The notes under the pieces: model-generated
What the model was told of the DNA's origin: nothing
Database searches by the model: none
Seen by the model: only the letters and a program-made list of their open reading frames with translations
Made by a program: the position numbers and the translations under genes
In this document: positions 1 through 10,770 of the stretch, piece after piece
How positions within the stretch are numbered: position 1 is the first letter of the stretch
Layout: the number at the start of each line of letters is the position of its first letter
From: Pictodentalium vernedei
Taxonomy: Eukaryota > Mollusca > Scaphopoda > Dentaliida > Dentaliidae
Direction of reading: 5' to 3'
Length of the DNA: 64,000 nucleotides
NCBI GenBank assembly: GCA_031216915.1
Contig: CM062296.1
Location: 60,563,084 to 60,627,083 of the forward strand

Positions 1-403
1 AAACAACGAGGGTTTTAAGATTGTATAAATAAAAGAATCTTCTGATTGTCTTATTTATACCATGCTCTTAATAAATAATCGACTTTGTCACTTAAAATGG
101 AGAAAATTGGAGAAACAACATTTTCTGTCGCAAACAAACGGGTTTGATTTGTGTACATCTGCATCGGTGGGCAGTACTACCGGCTGTACGTGAATGCTTC
201 ATTGAGACCAAGACACATCGTTAAAGTTGATTGAATTTACATTGCCTTTTCAGTCACATTATTATTAACACTCTTAAATTTTAATTTAAATATTTAATTG
301 TAGGTATTTTAAACTTAATAAGCCACTGCACGTAGTAGATAGTACCGCAAAATGTCGCATGTTTGAATGAAACATCGCGAAGTGTGAATGTTTCGAAGTC
401 GAC
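1..403. other. unassigned AT-rich sequence
   Basis: No convincing open frame, RNA gene or repeat was recognised. The sequence is AT-rich and may be intergenic or intronic. Confidence 0.4.
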
Positions 404-484
404 AAATCGTCGCCTGAGTGCTAGAATGTTCTATGTCCCCTATGGGACATAGAACATTCCAGCCCTCAGCCGACGAAATTGCGT
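404..484. repeat. hairpin (imperfect palindrome)
   Basis: The core is a perfect 16-bp stem (424-439 with 444-459) around a 4-nt loop. Pairing continues imperfectly outward to about 404 and 484, so the whole is a foldback of about 80 bp. This matches the other palindromic MITE cores in the window, but no second copy was seen, so the family is unknown. Confidence 0.6.
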
Positions 485-1827
485 CATGTCAAAGGTCAAG
501 TTGGATAAACTTCCTACTATAACAAAAGGTACACATGGTTTAACCGTAGTTGAAGCTTTACACCGGTAGTGGTGTTAAAAGCTAAAGTTTAACATGCAGG
601 CATTCACAGGTAGTAACATAGGCGAGAATGGTATAAATCAGCTTCATCTGCATCTATCAGGTCTTGGTCGAACGTAACAGGATCGGGATCGAATTCGATT
701 GTTCTCTGCTGCTTCACTTCTGTCTATGGTTCTTCTCTTCCCGGTCTCCTGGAAGGTGTAGTTGAAGGACGATGACCATTGTTTGCTTGCCTATTAACGT
801 GTCGAAACTAGTCATTCTCCTAGCCACACTCCATATATGTGTTCAGTGTGAGGCCGGCTTTCTGGTGGGGAACCAGATCTTCTTTCCTGGTGCACTTCTT
901 AAAGCAGTTGGGACATCCATAATTCTTCTCTACCAAATGTACTGTTCGAACTTGGGGCTTCCAGTTCTGGAAGTAGGTTAACATTTTTCCTCAGTCGACG
1001 TAAGTAAATCCAGCAGGTTCTAGTTCCTCCAGAGTTTTTGCAAACAATAAATTGCTTCAGATAATTCTGCAGCAATGTATTCTTCAGTCAGAAGTTTCGA
1101 AACAGAATCACGCGACGTTACTCTTCTCCGGAATTATATTTAAATGCGACGGGCGTTTTTGGAAACGTCACAAAGTCACAACGTTTTTTGATAAACTTTT
1201 CATGTCTTGTTTGGGTTTTGTTTCCCATTGGATTACGGATTACAGTCGGAAATTTAGGAATTTAATAGAAGTCTACGGGAAAGAAATACAATGTACATTT
1301 CCATTATAAACTTGAAAAGGAGACAAAGCTGATTGGTGTTTTGATGCACATCAAATGTAATAGGTCTATTATTAAAAATCATACAGTTGAGGGGGAGGGG
1401 CAATTAGCAAAATTACGAAAAATAGATCAGTGGGCGAAAAACATTTAAAATACAGGTTCCAGTGGAATTAAGGGAAACTGAAGTGACGGAGTGGTTAGTT
1501 AGGAAGTCGATGGTGGAAGTAAAAATATATCATTAAGCGTAGGCACTCAGAAAATTACAGTTCCACAATAAAGTTAAGGGCAAAATGTAGTTGGCCTTTA
1601 ACATTGAAGGAAGAGAGAGAGAGAGGTGGTTTGGGGAGGGAATTGGATTCGCAAGTTACCAAATATAGATCCGTGCGCGTAGGAACTTACAAAAAATATA
1701 ATTTCATGATGGATTTGGATTTAAGGGTATAGGTAGAAACGCGAGGATTCTAAAAGTTCTTGGGACACTGGCGGGTCCATTTGTGTAATTATTCCTACTA
1801 CTATCAATTGAATAGACCCACTGAGCA
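485..1827. other. unassigned; no supported gene
   Basis: Short open frames occur (for example 772-981 and 1052-1309), but none has recognisable domains or splice context. A short GA run lies near 1612-1625. Nothing else is supported. Confidence 0.4.
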
Positions 1828-1856
1828 CCCCCCCCCCCCCCCCACGCACACACACT
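1828..1856. repeat. C homopolymer followed by (CA)n
   Basis: About 16 C residues are followed by a short CA/CG run. Comparable G or C runs of 12 or more occur near 3297, 4236, 4842, 11190, 28240, 29937, 34730, 38922, 39728, 40485, 41500, 43853, 55680, 62921 and 63709. They are a compositional hallmark of this genome. Confidence 0.8.
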
Positions 1857-2026
1857 TTTAGAAGCTTCCGAGACTCATAGCAATCACGTGCCTTCAAAGA
1901 GGGTGGCCTGGGTAGGCATACATGATTATGATGGAAGTTTTGGGGGGACATTGTCGGATTGTTTGTCGTAGTTAAATATAGTCCCGTTCAATCGAAAACC
2001 CCCTATTAGGGGTTTTTGGACCACAA

Positions 2027-2252
2027 AGCAACCACGTTCCACCACAAAAACCAAAATGGCGGCCTCCAGTAAACAAAATGAAGTACGGAAGCGCATGTCA
2101 TCCTAACAACACGCGCTGCGCATTCACACTGACATCAGACATCATCATGGTGACACCGTCACAGCACGGTCGCACACACGGGATAACATGACAGCCCACG
2201 TGACATCAACAATGCGCGGCAACGTGACATCACTTCCGGGGTCAGATACTGT
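2027..2252 (+). repeat. diverged copy of the arm of the 60-62 kb foldback element
   Basis: From the AAATGGCGGC motif near 2053 through the 'acttccggggtc' motif near 2233, the order of motifs matches the right arm of the foldback element at about 61965-62171: a CAACACG...GCTGCGCA block, then ATGACATCA, then TTCCGGGGTC. It is a solitary, diverged arm fragment with no second arm nearby. Confidence 0.55.
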
Positions 2253-2327
2253 GGTCCCGCAAACGGGAGTCGTCCAACTCCTGACATAACACTGACCGTT
2301 CGACACCTTAAATCAAATTTTAATTAT

Positions 2328-2331
2328 CAAA

Positions 2332-2374
<43 letters not shown>
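2328..2374. repeat. (AAAT)n microsatellite
   Basis: About eleven tetranucleotide units. Similar AAAT tracts form the 3' tails of the SINEs here, but no SINE body precedes this one, so it may be an independent array or the remnant of a tail. Confidence 0.9.
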
Positions 2375-2981
2375 AAGGGCAGGGTCAGGGATGGGAGAAG
2401 CAGAAAGAATGAGTCGGTGGCTCACTCAGTGTTTATGAAGTTGAGATGTCATGTACACCCTGATTTGTGGTGATAGATGGTTTCTTTTGTTAATTGTACT
2501 GTCTGTGTGTGATACGAAATACTTCGTTTAATTAGTCCACTTGATGCATAGGCAAATACACAATTCTGAAGCCTTAATGATTTTAAATTTATAGAAACGT
2601 TGATTTTTCAAGTTGAAGCACGCGAGAGAATAAGTTGAATTTTGCTTGAAGTTAACTTTGAGCTCCGCGATTCTCTATACGTTCGCCTTGTATACCAGAA
2701 ACGAAGCGCCCCATACCCGTTACAATGCGTCCTATACCAGTAACAGAGCGCCCTACCGACATTTATTTCACAACAGATACCCAAATTCCCAAATACATAC
2801 ATACCATACCAGAATAATTTAGGAATAATGCAAGTGGAAAAGCGCTGTTGTACACGATTTACAGGAATCTTATTTATAAAACTTAAGGGTAATCGAAACT
2901 GAAACTATCCGCCCATAAAGCAGAATTTACAAAAGGCCAAGCGTGTTTCATTGTTTAGTCTAACACTGAACACGTTTTATG
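2375..2981. other. unassigned
   Basis: No gene or recognisable repeat. There is a weak local repetition of a 'gcgccccatacc'-like phrase near 2707-2755, too diverged to classify. Confidence 0.35.
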
Positions 2982-3116
2982 CACTCTAAAATTGGTGTGA
3001 TAAAATCAACCCAAATCAACTGGGTTGAGTGAATATGATGGGAGAACCCAATTGGGTACATATTCATTCAACCAAATTGATTGGGGTAGATTTTTAACCC
3101 AACCGGTTTTAGAGTG
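2982..3116. mobile_element. short MITE with CACTCTAAAA terminal inverted repeats
   Basis: The element starts CACTCTAAAA and ends TTTTAGAGTG. The inverted homology continues inward through an 'AACCCAA' motif on each side, so most of the 135 bp folds back on itself. A partial second copy with the same left end lies at 23601-23675. No clear target duplication is visible, so the superfamily is not assigned. Confidence 0.75.
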
Positions 3117-3278
3117 TTCGCATAGGCGTGTATCGAAGATAATCGATAATCTAGCCTTAAAATGTATCTGTGGATACATAAATATACGTATCCTTATACA
3201 GGCCAAGATATGTTTTTACAATAAAAATTGTTCCATTCCCAGCTTAATCAGATGCCGAGGCCACTGCTGCTGATGACG

Positions 3279-3372
3279 GTGTGTGTGTGTGGGTGGGGGG
3301 GGGGGGGGGGGGGGGGGGGGGGCGTGGGGTGTACTCATAGGTCTCTCTCTCTATTTTTTTTTCTCTCTCTCT
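3279..3372. repeat. GT, poly-G and CT simple repeats
   Basis: A GT run leads into a G homopolymer of more than 20 bases, then a CT-rich tract. Glycine-rich or serine/leucine-rich open frames here are artefacts of the simple sequence. Confidence 0.9.
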
Positions 3373-4229
3373 GTCTGGGACGTTTTATTCTTAGTTTGAT
3401 CCGTTGTGAGGTAAAACATAACAGATAAACGGTCAGAAAGGCATCGGGAACACCGCAGGGAATCGTTTCAATAAACAATCGATCTGCACGTTGACTCGTA
3501 ATATTCGTTTCTGCTCGAGGTATGTTATTTTTTCAATACTCTTGAGGAGATGGGGTGGGAACGGGGGCACTTTGCACTATTAACCGATTATACTCGATTT
3601 CTCTACCGATAATTGATTGCCAAAATTAATAATCGTGAGAACCGTATTCATGACACAGCCCATGCGAAATGCACTAAATTTCCCCAAGATGAAACATGAA
3701 CGGCCAATATTTGGTCTTGTTGAAAAGAAAGGAGGGTTAATGGATAATAATATAAAAAAAAATGCCAAGTCCTAAACCCTTTTTAAAGCAAAAAAGCTGC
3801 TCCTATATTCTCGTTTACAACAGTCTGTCATTCTCTGGTTTAAGCTAGGGTAGATCAATTTTGGAACATTTGGTTACAAACGTTTGTTGGAGAACATATG
3901 CTCTCGGTCAAAATAACACTAATGCTATTTAATCTGCTGACGTATCGTCTCAGGTGTAAAATAAGTTCACGGAATTATCGTCACCAGGTTCCTATCAGGC
4001 CTCTTTCGAGAATCGAAACCATTGTTTATTTGACGAAGGTGAGAGCTATCACAAACTGAGAACTGTGAGACAAGTATAAACGTGAAGAGACTGTTATGGT
4101 AAAAACGGTGCTCGCACTTATCTTTAATCCAATGGAAACATCCGACGTTTGTTGGAGGTAAGATATGCATACTCATTTCACCAGCAAGCTTCTTTAACCA
4201 ATCAGCCAGGGACAGCCGGGTGACCCCCG
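3373..4229. other. unassigned
   Basis: No supported gene. Short open frames on both strands lack domains. A C homopolymer near 4236-4250 begins the next repeat. Confidence 0.35.
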
Positions 4230-4402
4230 CCCCTCCCCCCCCCCCCCCCAATCCTGGCCAAAATTTCCTATAGTTGGAAATTCGGAGGGCAAGTCATGAG
4301 TAGTTGGAAATTTCATCCATCTGGATTTTGGAGCTTCTTTGGTGATGCTGATGTCACCTTTACTTTCCAAAATTCCAACTCGGTTTCAAATCGGCAAAAA
4401 TT
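4230..4402 (-). repeat. dispersed repeat with poly-C edge and 'gttggaaatt' motifs
   Basis: From the poly-C tract to about 4402 the sequence is the reverse complement of 11066-11203: the same 'ttggccaa' neighbourhood, the same run of 'gttggaaatt' motifs, and the homopolymer at the same end. This identifies a dispersed family; its termini are not defined. Confidence 0.6.
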
Positions 4403-4822
4403 CTAACTGTTACTATTTACATCTACAGAGTACGCAATATCGAGTTTCATAAGTATACATGATGTCAATCGGTACGAGATTTCTATAGTACGTTTGCTTA
4501 TCGTCATAAAAAAATACTCGAAATGCACTTCAAGAACATGACATCGTGTAAAATCGTTATCCTGAGTTAATTCCATCATTCACAGTCCCAAAATGATGAA
4601 ACATCGAAAATTGATTATTCCTGCATAAGATCTGATTTAATGTTAAGACAGTGTGAATTGCTCAAAGTTCTAAGCTTGGGCATTTGTTTAGCACATATTC
4701 AATTCCCAGAACAATACCAAATAATAATAACCTGATAATTCTATCATAAATGTGTTGTCATTTCAGTAACAAGAATCAATTTTATGATCCCTTTCATGTC
4801 GTCATTTTCAAAATCTTTCTCG
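4403..4822. other. unassigned
   Basis: AT-rich stretch between two 'gttggaaatt'-type repeat blocks. It may be internal sequence of the same dispersed element. No gene is seen. Confidence 0.3.
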
Positions 4823-4940
4823 CTAATGGATTTCCAACTCGGTGGGGGGGGGGGGGGGGGGGGGGCGGGAGGGGCGTTCCCCAGTTGGAAATTTACTACC
4901 CTACACCCCCAATCGGAAACTTCTAGCCACGTCGCTGCAG
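4823..4940 (+). repeat. dispersed poly-G/'gttggaaatt' repeat end
   Basis: A G homopolymer is followed by 'ccagttggaaatttac' and then 'cccaatcggaaacttctag' just before 'ccacgtcg'. The reverse complement of this arrangement occurs at 39545-39640. This may be the far end of the same element as 4230-4402, giving a total of about 700 bp. Confidence 0.5.
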
Positions 4941-4969
4941 TCAGCGTGAAGTATTAGTCATTTAAGATA

Positions 4970-5287
4970 TACAGTTAAAACTAGAAGTCTTGTCCTGAAA
5001 TGCGCACAAATAGCACGTCGATTTGCGCGTTAAGCTACGCGTTATAACGATGGTAAGGCTATCAAATTCTGCACATACGGCCTGTGCACAAGCAAAGTTT
5101 CAGCCAATGGACCTCCGGGTAACCCGGAGGTCCATTGGCAGGAACATTGCTTGTGTTTGCCGTGGATAACAAGGAGAACCTGCCAAGCTTTGGGTGCCAT
5201 TCCATATGGCAATTGCGCGCAATTCCTATGCGCAATTAAGCCTAGATAAGCGCACAGTTCGTGACAGGACTTCTAGTTTTAACTGTA
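4970..5287 (+). mobile_element. 318-bp palindromic MITE (copy 1)
   Basis: The terminal inverted repeats are about 24 bp and begin 'tacagttaaaactag'. The centre (about 5108-5142) is a near-perfect palindrome built on 'ccaatggacctccggg'. A second copy in inverse orientation lies at 20393-20711 and shares internal sequence along its length. There is no transposase, so it is non-autonomous. The superfamily is unknown and no clear target duplication was seen. Confidence 0.85.
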
Positions 5288-5753
5288 CTGTCATCTCTCA
5301 GTTGAAGTCACCCCATATGGATCTTTAATATCTGGAGATAACTGATTGAACATCGGGAGTATATTAACACATCGGATTTAACCATGACATTATTTCAAAT
5401 CACCTTACTTTTATTCTCGTAACGGAAACTACAAACCAAACTGTTGGCTACATTATTGCAACAACGAGACTGAACGAAACCCTGGCTAACCGTCAGACTG
5501 GATACATGTCAATCTATTACAGGATCCATTTGGGACGGGTAGCTGCCATTTTGAATTCGCGATAAATATCACTCGCCTCGCCTTGCATCTAATAGATGTC
5601 CGAATGTGCGATGTCGTCTCACATTCAATTTAAAGTTTGAAGACCGAACTTCTTGAAACAAAGAAAAACACGAAAAACCACCTTTTCACTTATTTTTACT
5701 TTTACGTCATATTTAAAATATCCCACTGCTAAATGCAGTATTGAGCTCTACAT
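5288..5753. other. unassigned
   Basis: No gene or repeat was recognised between two MITEs. Confidence 0.35.
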
Positions 5754-6266
5754 ATTATCATAACAGGGTGTTGATCCGTGTTGGGACGCGGTGGCTCAGT
5801 AGGTAGAGGTGCAGGCTGCAAGCCGAGAGGTCCTCGGTTCGAATCCCACCTGCGGCAACCGCGTTGTGTCCTTGGGCAAGACACTTCACCCCATTGCCTA
5901 CGTGGGGGCACGGTGACGTTGTGTACTAAGGCGAACTGCACGTTGATGGTGCACCTGTCTTCAACCAATGCTAACCCTGCTCGTGTGGAGTTCGTATGTT
6001 GGGGAGCTGACAGTTGCTCGCCACTACTCGGTGGTTCTCTCCGGGTACTCGCGGTCATGATTAGCCATTGTACAGAAATATGTGACCTTAAGCACCAATA
6101 AATAAATAAGTAATAAATGTTGATCCGTGTCGTAGTATCACGTCTCGTTGAGGTGGCGATATTGTCGGATCAGACGAGCTGCCGCAGGCAGCTCTTGTGA
6201 TCCGACAATCTTGTCACCTCAACGAGACGTGATACTACGACACGGATCAACACACTGTTATAATGA
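5754..6266. mobile_element. palindromic MITE split by a SINE
   Basis: Outer ends 'tatcataacag' and (reverse complement) 'ctgttataatgata' flank a long palindrome at 6118-6252 whose arms pair almost perfectly over more than 50 bp around a short GC-rich centre. The left arm is interrupted at 5781 by the SINE at 5782-6117. Removing the SINE and one copy of its 13-bp duplication gives a foldback element of about 165 bp. Confidence 0.75.
5782..6117 (+). mobile_element. tRNA-headed SINE, full length, 13-bp TSD
   Basis: The head carries tRNA-type pol III boxes: A-box 'tggctcagtaggtagag' and B-box 'ggttcgaatcc'. It is followed by the shared body ('gttgtgtccttgggcaagac', then a 'ggttctctccgggtactc' core) and an (AATA)n tail. 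The perfect 13-bp duplication tgttgatccgtgt lies at 5769-5781 and 6118-6130. A SINE encodes no protein and depends on a LINE. Internal open frames are not genes. Confidence 0.93.
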
Positions 6267-6529
6267 TAGGTTTATTATATGACTGACACACTAACAGTAA
6301 CTTAATTTCCTTACCTCCGTTTACTTATTCCCTTGAATCAAAAAAATAGCAGACGGAACTTTGTAAACAACGGCAACGGCCTCCCTAGTTACGAAGTCTA
6401 TTTTTAACGGATAAATAGACCGACGTTATTCAAACGGAAATTCTCGGCAATTTCCGTAGGAGTGTGATATGGATTTTTAATCCGGGGAAATCTCACCTGG
6501 TGTCATCCGACAGTCTGGATAAAATCGTC
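6267..6529. other. unassigned
   Basis: No gene was recognised. The motif 'tttattatatgac' at about 6271 recurs in the hairpin at 6530-6587, so the two may belong to one element. Confidence 0.3.
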
Positions 6530-6587
6530 AAACGGTAGTGGTATTTAGTCATATAATAAATTTATTATATGACTAAATACCACCGGT
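6530..6587. repeat. 58-bp hairpin
   Basis: A near-perfect inverted repeat ('ggtatttagtcatataataa' and its complement) with almost no loop. It lies immediately upstream of the recombinase-like relic. Confidence 0.75.
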
Positions 6588-6689
6588 AATGTATAACGCA
6601 AGCAAAAACCGAGTTAACGCCCTTGCACCATCCGAAGCTGATGTTTTGTTCATAAACAAAAGCACACGTGTAAATATCGTTCAGGTGAA

Positions 6690-7153
6690 AAATGAAACGT
6701 TTCGGAAATTCGTTGTAACAAGGTATAACAGAGAAAAGGAGGAAAGTGACTCTGAAAACACAACAAGATCGGGCTATAAATAAGTTACGTGATAATCTTA
6801 AAGAGAAATCAACTCTGATTGTAAAACCTTCGATCTTGTGACATTAGATGAAGCATTAGTCACTTCTCCGTTGGTGCTAGAAAACCTGATGGAACACATT
6901 TCTCTTGAAAGATTTAGGCATTGTCTGAATAGATACCCGAACACTTCGGAGACAGGACCAAAGATAGACCAAGTGAAAAAGCCCTGCATTCAATGAAGCC
7001 AACTCCAGTTACAAGGCTGTCCTTGTTGAACTAAAAATGAGGAGCCTGAAAACAACAGAGCCTTATCCAACAATAACTGAAGAGGATCTGAAACGTCTGT
7101 ATGAGTCGATTTGGTTCTCAACTGAAACATCTTTTAGACTATTTCATATTTAG
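6690..7153 (+). pseudogene. Crypton/KIAA1958-type tyrosine-recombinase-like relic
   Basis: Three frames must be joined to read this. One frame (to a stop at 6781-6783) carries 'SDSENTTRS'; a shifted frame gives 'INKLRDNLKEK'; then 'FDLVTLDEAL' runs to a further shift near 6858, followed by 'ARKPDGTHFS' (from 6876) and, after another shift, 'LERFRHCLNRY'. The final open stretch to the TAG at 7151-7153 contains 'AFNEANSSYKAVLVELK' and 'ITEEDLKRLYES'. From memory, this order resembles the N-terminal core-binding region of DUF3504/KIAA1958 and Crypton-like recombinases: an ENT/K-rich helix, then 'RKPDG', then an 'EDLxxLYES' block. The catalytic R-H-R-Y domain is absent, so this is a broken, 3'-truncated copy. 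It is either a dead Crypton or a decayed relative of the domesticated family. The assignment rests on motif memory only. Confidence 0.6.
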
Positions 7154-7466
7154 CACGGGTTGATATACGATTCTATATCTCCTGGCAAGGGCAATAATAC
7201 ATTCAGTGATTAAATCAACATTCAAGGTTTTTCTCGATCAAAAAAAAAAAGGAGTAAAAATCTATTAAGAAAAAACAAGAATCGTAGAACCTCTTCAAAA
7301 AATGTCTCGAAAAAACCTCGGACAGGCACATGCCAGCTGCGTTACACGCACCAACGACGCTACAAATATATATAAAATACATTCTTGTGAAAAATAGCAA
7401 GTGCATTCCAAAATTTCTTGTCTTGAACGGGTATGGTAATAATTACAGCTTGTCAAGCACCACACC
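7154..7466. other. unassigned
   Basis: No recombinase catalytic domain was found downstream of the relic. AT-rich sequence with a poly-A patch near 7240. Confidence 0.35.
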
Positions 7467-7668
7467 TTAACCCCTTGAACTCTAGCGGCCGTTTTTCCGG
7501 CCCAGGCGCATGATACGTCATGATGTCATTAAGTGGGATGGCTGTTGAGTGAATGTGTGGAGTAGAGCAATTAATGCACGTTGAAAATATTAATTGGTCT
7601 ACCCCCAAATAATAAATGTGGAACCTTCCAATTGACATGAAAGATGCCATCAGGGTTCAAAGGGTTAA
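7467..7668. mobile_element. TTAA-flanked MITE, CCCYTTGAAC family
   Basis: It begins TTAA-CCCCTTGAAC and ends GTTCAAAGGG-TTAA. Inside is the 'cgttgaaaatattaattg' block also found at 16740-16790, 26640-26690 and 27130-27180. TTAA target duplication with CCC-type ends is characteristic of piggyBac elements, so this is inferred to be a non-autonomous piggyBac-like element. Confidence 0.75.
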
Positions 7669-8097
7669 TAATTATGAGTGTACTGTTTTTTAGTTACTTA
7701 CTTCGATTGTTTTGAGAGAACTGAAACACTGAAGCGTCATTTTATTGTTTTTACAAAACGAGTTTGTTTGATCCAGTGTGAGTCAAAAAGACTCACATTA
7801 ATTGTCGGTTTGGAGATTTGTTTTCAAGGAATAATTTTGTTCGATGTGTATGAAAAAATGTACAACCGAATTTACGTCATTCAAATCACGCACCCAGATG
7901 CAGGGAAGTAGCTGTATGGGTGGAGTGGTGTCTCACCTCACTAAGTTATCGCCTAAAATTTCAAAAGTTACAAATTCGGTGATGTGAATTTCAAAAGTTG
8001 GAAATTCAACAATATCAATTTAATTTGCTCTTGTCATATTTCTTTCCGGTCGGAGCCAAAGTATAGTAAAATAGAGGAAATGATTTAAACATTATAA
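7669..8097. other. unassigned
   Basis: An open frame at 7678-7911 has no recognisable domain. Weak 'aaaagttggaaattc' motifs near 7993 hint at the dispersed repeat seen at 4230. Confidence 0.3.
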
Positions 8098-8237
8098 GTT
8101 ATTCTGTTTGTTGGCAGTGGACATGGTGTCCCGTTCCCTGCATGGAATTTATATTCAACCGAGGCGTCAGACGAGGTTGAACATATGTTTCACGCCAGGA
8201 ACGTGAGACCATGTCCCATGACAACAAACAGAATAAC
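8098..8237. repeat. foldback element of 140 bp
   Basis: The ends 'gttattctgtttgttg' and 'caacaaacagaataac' are exact inverse complements, and 'gacatggt' and 'accatgtc' blocks inside also pair. The centre is looser. It is probably a degenerate MITE. No other copy was seen. Confidence 0.65.
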
Positions 8238-9731
8238 GTATATGTCCCGTTCTTCGCTTCATTCGAATCATTTTAAAATTTGTTGTTGGAAAGCGAATAT
8301 TAGAAAGCAAACGTTGTTTCGGTGAGGTGTTAACTTTTATCATAACAGACTGGAGTGATTTCCCTTTATTCAATGTTTACGTACGCAATCAACGGGGCGA
8401 GATACTCTCGATTTGTTTCAGTTTATGTTACAGTAAATTAATGAAAAGAGACCTTATAAAATCTAATCGGTTTCATAAATAATTACCCATGTTTACATAA
8501 CTAATCTTTTTGTACGTAATAGCGGTACTTTTGTGTGTATTTTACTTCAGTTTAATGTATTTGTCTCAGTTGATTTTAAGTGCAAGCGAGACGCTTTCCT
8601 TGACAGTGGACATAAGAATCGCCGGCAGTAGACATATGCGCGTACCCGGCGACACAAAATAAAATTAACGAGGCATTGACCAATCATTGCAAGGTATTGC
8701 GGTATCGGGACATAATATTATGTCCATCCAACTACAACGATTTACTGAAGTAAACAAAACTTCAATCGAATGGGAGTGCGTTCTAATTGGTTTCCAGACT
8801 ACAGACGTGTGTCCTCGTTCGTAATCGCGACAGGCCAACTGTGAGTACAATGGTGATCTGCTTTAAAATGCACAACAGCTAGTCGATGGAACATCTGCCT
8901 TCAATCATAATAATAATACAGTTTAGAGCCATGAATTCGCATAATTGCACTGTCAGGCTTCACACACACACACACACACATACAACTAATGACGGTAACT
9001 CTTCAATGCTTTACAAAAGTGCGGGTAAAAAGGTAAGTTTTGAGTGCAATTTAAACAATTCAGGTATCTGTGGCACCTTCACATGTTCCGGAAGTCTATT
9101 CCAAAGAGATGAGCTTGCGACAGAGAATGCTCTGTCACCGCACTTCCAAGACTTCCAGGTTTGAAAGACAGCAAACATTGCTCACTCTGTTTCGGAAGAG
9201 CATTCCAGTTACTGGCCACTGCTCAAGGGTTCTCGCAGGGTTTTTCGACGTCTAAAGCTGCCCAGCACGACATGAGCCTGCCTGTTGAAAGTGTCGTCAA
9301 AACCACAGTAATCAAATACTCTTCCATCGAAAATGTCAAGAAGCTGGGGATAAATTTCCAAAGTTATGAATGAATGTACATCAAGGGAGGCAATTTGCAT
9401 ATAATCCATTTTGGCGATGATTTGATACTCTCTTCTCAATATAATAACTATTTCAGCTGACGGACGAAACCTGACACGTCCTGGTTAACAATTACCAAAA
9501 TTAGCATCGATAGTAGTTTTTTTTATTTACTAAAAACGCCTATATTGAAGTCATCTATAAATCGATTCGGTGAAGGCACCCTTTTGTTTTTGAAACACGA
9601 AGCCGTTTTCTTGCCTGATAAATTTTGTCATGATCCTACTGTTACTGCTCTTTTTGACCTGACCGATTTCGTTCATTTCGTGAACTCATCCAATATGAAA
9701 TATTCGCAACAAACACCAATACCATTACACT
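8238..9731. other. unassigned, with a short (CA)n at 8961-8980
   Basis: No gene could be supported. Overlapping open frames at 9069-9440 on both strands lack domains. The text around 9100-9180 has the feel of an old dispersed repeat, but I cannot name it. Confidence 0.3.
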
Positions 9732-9980
9732 TTAACTCTTTACCTAACATGAAGAGCAGACGACACCTGCAAAACAAATTCTCGAATAAATATTTTTTTA
9801 ATTTTTTGTCTCAAAAACATAGGTTATGACCCCTCATTGGAACGAGCTCGACGAGCTCGTTCCAACGAGCGGTCATAACCTATGTTTTTGAGACAGAAAA
9901 TGAAAAATAATAAAAATTAATTGTCGATTTTTGAGAATAGCGCTGGTCGGTTTTGGCTGTTACGTCGGGTAAAGGGTTAA
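9732..9980. mobile_element. TTAA MITE, CCCTTTAC family, copy 1
   Basis: Left end TTAA-CTCTTTACC, right end GGTAAAGGG-TTAA. The centre is a long palindrome: 'aaaacataggttatgac' arms around 'ttggaacgagctcg' and its inverse, near 9815-9895. The same design recurs at 10771, 14410, 30530, 45729, 48911 and 51762. It is inferred to be non-autonomous piggyBac-like (TTAA duplication). Confidence 0.85.
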
Positions 9981-10770
9981 TAACAAGAAGCAATCTTCCG
10001 TCGATTGACATTTTAAAATCATTAAAGTTCTCCGTTCAGACCCAGACAGTGGCTCTTTTGAAACATGGAGTCCAGTGGATCTCCAGGCCACAGTCACTGA
10101 GGAATTTTAAAGGTATTGAAAATACCTGTGTATTACTGATCATCATGTATTAAAAAATCACAAAGAGGCAGATGAGTGGGGCTCAACTTGGTGTTTTTTA
10201 TACAAGTTTCACCGGTTTTTGGTAATGTTAGCGATAGAGTAGCCTCCCTTAGATCAATTCTGAAACACAGTGTTTTTGGTTGGATATATTTTATTTTTTT
10301 ATTTATATTTATTTTAAAGGCTAAAAAAATACGATTTGTTTCTCGGGCATCGCCGCATTTAAAAAAAAATACACTCGTTCGATGTTTTTTATTGACATTT
10401 TGAAGTTGTACCTGTAGTCACTTAGAAGCTGACGAATGTCTCACGCATTTCCCATCACACGGAATTAGAAGCAAGCAAAAACGGCCGATTGGGAATTGAA
10501 AAATCATTCCGTTGATTAATATAGGCTATAACTCTTCCCACAAGCCCATGATGTGCTTTAAATAAAGGGGGTCTCGAATAACGATGTGTCTTTATGAATT
10601 AAACATTCAATGACCACTCCCTTTTTCAAATCTTTTTACAGGGGAAAGGGAATCAATAATAAAATAATGCGGCCATTTCAGTAGTTGGAACCGATGCTAA
10701 AACGAAACTAAAGCAGTTCTAACCACTGCTAATGCCATCTTAGACATCACAACTCTGCCAAACATAGGTT

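Noticed and set aside
5782..5860. Functional tRNA gene
   Set aside because: A- and B-box motifs are present, but they head a SINE with a defined body, tail and target duplication. Similar heads recur in many other copies.
9069..9440. Coding remnant of a retrotransposon
   Set aside because: The overlapping frames on both strands have a repeat-like feel, but I could not identify any conserved motif.
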